A stretch of DNA of 7,096 nt. Origin: Treponema sp. Its GTDB lineage: Bacteria > Spirochaetota > Spirochaetia > Treponematales > Breznakiellaceae. The stretch covers positions 1 to 7,096 of the forward strand of contig JAISBK010000011.1 in NCBI GenBank assembly GCA_031266255.1, given 5' to 3'. The position numbers and the translations under genes were made by a program. Positions 6,072-7,096 of this stretch are shown here, piece after piece. The notes beneath the pieces were generated by a model that was not told the DNA's origin, made no database searches, and saw nothing but the letters and a program-made list of their open reading frames with translations. Within the stretch, counting starts at the first letter, position 1. Every line of letters begins with the position of its first letter.

Positions 6072-6824
6072 ATGAATCAACTACGATGGGTCCCGTCCCT
6101 CATCCGGGAATACCTGGTCCCGGTAGGTTGCGCTCTTTGCGGTAACCCCTTCCTTAATGGGGAGGAAGCATGGTATGGATTGTGCCGGGATTGTATGGAA
6201 TGTCTCACCATTACTGCGGATCAATCCCGGTGTTCCTCCTGTGGACGCCCCCTGATTGCCGAAATAGATCGCTGTCTGCAATGTCGAGATCGGGAGTCCC
6301 TTCATAAGGAAGAACTTTATGTTAACCAAGTCGTAGCCCTCTTCCCCTATAGCGGAAATTATCGGAAACTTCTGGTATCCTACAAATTTGGGAGGTACCA
6401 GGCGCTAGGTAATTTTTTGGCGGAATCCCTCATAGCAGGATTAGCTCTCTTTACCGACCCACCCTTACACAACCCGGTTTTGGTGCCGGTTCCTCCCCAG
6501 CAGGGAAAAATCAAGAAGACCGGCTGGGATCAGATCGATTATTTAGGGAGCTTGCTTACCAAAGCTTACCGGAAAACCCGTTCCCCTTACTTGCCGGTAT
6601 ACCGGTGCCTCAAACGGCTCCCTTCGAAAAGCCAAAAAGCCCTCAATCAGGAAGACCGACGAACCAACCTCTTGGGTCGGATCCGTTATACCAGACCGGT
6701 TCCCCCGGAACTTATCCTCTTTGATGATGTGATCACTACCGGCTCCACCCTATATGCCTGTGCTGCTGCCCTCAAAGCTGGAGGCGCCCAAAAGATCTAT
6801 GGGATCTGTCTGTTTTACAGTTGA
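6072..6824 (+). CDS. comF: ComF family phosphoribosyltransferase-like protein
   Basis: ComF/GntX-family proteins join N-terminal zinc-binding knuckles to a phosphoribosyltransferase fold. ComF is needed for DNA uptake in naturally competent bacteria, but the family is widespread in bacteria not known to be competent and its exact reaction is unsettled. The 250 residues show C20-X2-C23, C38-X2-C41 (plus C44), C54-X2-C57 and C68-X2-C71, consistent with two zinc sites. They then show YKFGRYQALG (104-113), VPVPP (138-142), GWDQ (151-154, the family's usual GFNQ position), SKSQKALNQEDRRTNL (185-200) and the PRPP-binding loop LILFDDVITTGSTL (214-227). Length is normal and no residue looks missing. 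The ATG at 6072 is preceded by TATACAAAGT, with no Shine-Dalgarno, which is odd for this window. It is divergent from the sulfate operon, and I see no convincing promoter or downstream terminator. No other competence gene is visible. Confidence 0.92.
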   Translation: MNQLRWVPSLIREYLVPVGCALCGNPFLNGEEAWYGLCRDCMECLTITADQSRCSSCGRPLIAEIDRCLQCRDRESLHKEELYVNQVVALFPYSGNYRKLLVSYKFGRYQALGNFLAESLIAGLALFTDPPLHNPVLVPVPPQQGKIKKTGWDQIDYLGSLLTKAYRKTRSPYLPVYRCLKRLPSKSQKALNQEDRRTNLLGRIRYTRPVPPELILFDDVITTGSTLYACAAALKAGGAQKIYGICLFYS

Positions 6825-6878
6825 TGATACCAAATAATCAAATAATTTAAAATCTTTATAGAAATTGCCAAAAAGCGC

Positions 6879-6908
6879 TTGACCTTTGAAAAAGGTTTAG
6901 TATATATT
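6879..6908 (+). promoter_or_regulatory. Strong-looking promoter downstream of comF
   Basis: TTGACC (6879-6884) is followed after 18 bases by TATATT (6903-6908), or after 16 bases by TATATA (6901-6906). Both boxes are one base or so off consensus. Initiation is expected near 6915. It points out of the window to the right, so it should drive a gene that starts beyond 7096. Confidence 0.6.
6882..6896. promoter_or_regulatory. Inverted repeat inside the promoter spacer, possible operator
   Basis: ACCTTT-GAA-AAAGGT is a perfect 6-base dyad overlapping the end of the -35 and the first half of the spacer of the promoter at 6879-6908. A protein bound here would compete with RNA polymerase. The sequence is simple, so chance is possible. 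Confidence 0.35.
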
Positions 6909-6915
6909 ATATTTA

Positions 6916-6948
6916 CTATAGTATTATGAGCTTACAATAAAATTATAG
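6916..6948 (+). other. A/U-rich hairpin at the predicted 5' end of the downstream transcript
   Basis: CTATAGTATTAT (6916-6927) can pair with ATAAAATTATAG (6937-6948) across a 9-base loop: 12 positions with one G-U pair and one mismatch. It begins almost exactly where transcription from the promoter at 6879-6908 should start. It could shield the 5' end of the mRNA or, as DNA, be an operator. Being A/U-rich, its stability is modest. Confidence 0.35.
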
Positions 6949-6972
6949 CCTGATTTTTTTATGAAAAAAGGC
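6948..6972 (+). other. Second A/U-rich hairpin in the leader
   Basis: GCC, a TGA bulge and TTTTTT can pair with AAAAAAGGC (6964-6972) around a short loop. It directly follows the hairpin at 6916-6948. A T-run lies in its 5' arm rather than after the stem, so it is not a terminator on the plus strand. Confidence 0.25.
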
Positions 6973-7096
6973 ATGATGACCACTTGACGTGGGGTAGGGA
7001 AAATGAGTAAGTTCAAAAGACCAAAAGAAGGGGAAACGTAACGGTACCTCTTTAGGAGATATTTGATAAAGTAGGGAAGGGGAGGAAGCGATAGGC

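Larger units (their letters stand above)
6909..7096 (+). other. Untranslated leader of a gene beyond the right edge
   Basis: No reading frame of gene length occurs between the comF stop and the window end. After the promoter come two A/U-rich hairpins, then an unusual G/A-rich stretch (6989-7096) with several Shine-Dalgarno-like runs (GGGGTAGGG, TTAGGAG, AGGGGAGG). The last, GGGGAGG at 7079-7085, lies 11 bases before the edge and could serve a start codon just outside. I compared it by eye with common riboswitch cores (TPP, glycine, c-di-GMP, cobalamin, SAM, purine) and with RNase P and tmRNA and recognised none. Confidence 0.4.

Noticed and set aside
7070..7096. Start of RNase P RNA, suggested by GGGGAGGAAG
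   Set aside because: The conserved GAGGAAAGTCC continuation is absent; the sequence reads GAGGAAGCGATAGG, which fits a ribosome-site-like purine run better.

Overview
The window looks like a piece of chromosome from an anaerobic, diderm (Gram-negative-envelope) bacterium. Two observations support this. HydG, an oxygen-sensitive [FeFe]-hydrogenase maturase, implies anaerobic hydrogen metabolism. Both substrate-binding proteins carry signal-peptidase-I type leaders with no lipobox, so they are free periplasmic proteins rather than the lipoproteins usual in Gram-positives. The moderate G+C coding sequence with very A/T-rich intergenic DNA would suit a free-living or gut spirochaete of the Treponema group, but that assignment is a guess. 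No phage, IS, CRISPR, tRNA or rRNA sequence is visible.

Layout: (1) Bases 1-927, plus strand: the C-terminal two-thirds of hydG, cut by the left window edge. (2) Bases 928-958: a short convergent intergenic gap with a small GC hairpin. (3) Bases 5881 down to 959, minus strand: a five-gene operon reading sbp - cysT - cysW - cysA - rbsB-like. The first four encode a complete sulfate-type ABC importer (periplasmic binding protein, two permeases, ATPase). The fifth is a ribose-type (LacI-fold) periplasmic binding protein that follows cysA after only 11 bases. (4) Bases 5882-6071: an A/T-rich divergent control region holding a good sigma-70 promoter for the operon and, just downstream of its -10, a dyad (CCTAGTA-N15-TACTAGG) well placed for a repressor. 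(5) Bases 6072-6824, plus strand: comF, a double-zinc-finger phosphoribosyltransferase. (6) Bases 6825-7096: a strong-looking promoter followed by about 180 bases of structured leader, whose gene must begin beyond the right edge.

How the genes work together: the binding protein captures sulfate (or a similar oxyanion) in the periplasm and delivers it to the CysT-CysW channel, powered by CysA. Gene spacing and overlaps show one transcript. An intercistronic hairpin after sbp could let the binding protein be made in excess. The least ordinary item is the ribose-type binding protein at the operon's end. It has no sugar permease or ATPase of its own in the window and has changes at positions that contact ribose in RbsB. 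Nothing here amounts to a clearly new defence or mobile system; the second looks worth taking are this orphan receptor, the operator dyad, and the leader after comF.
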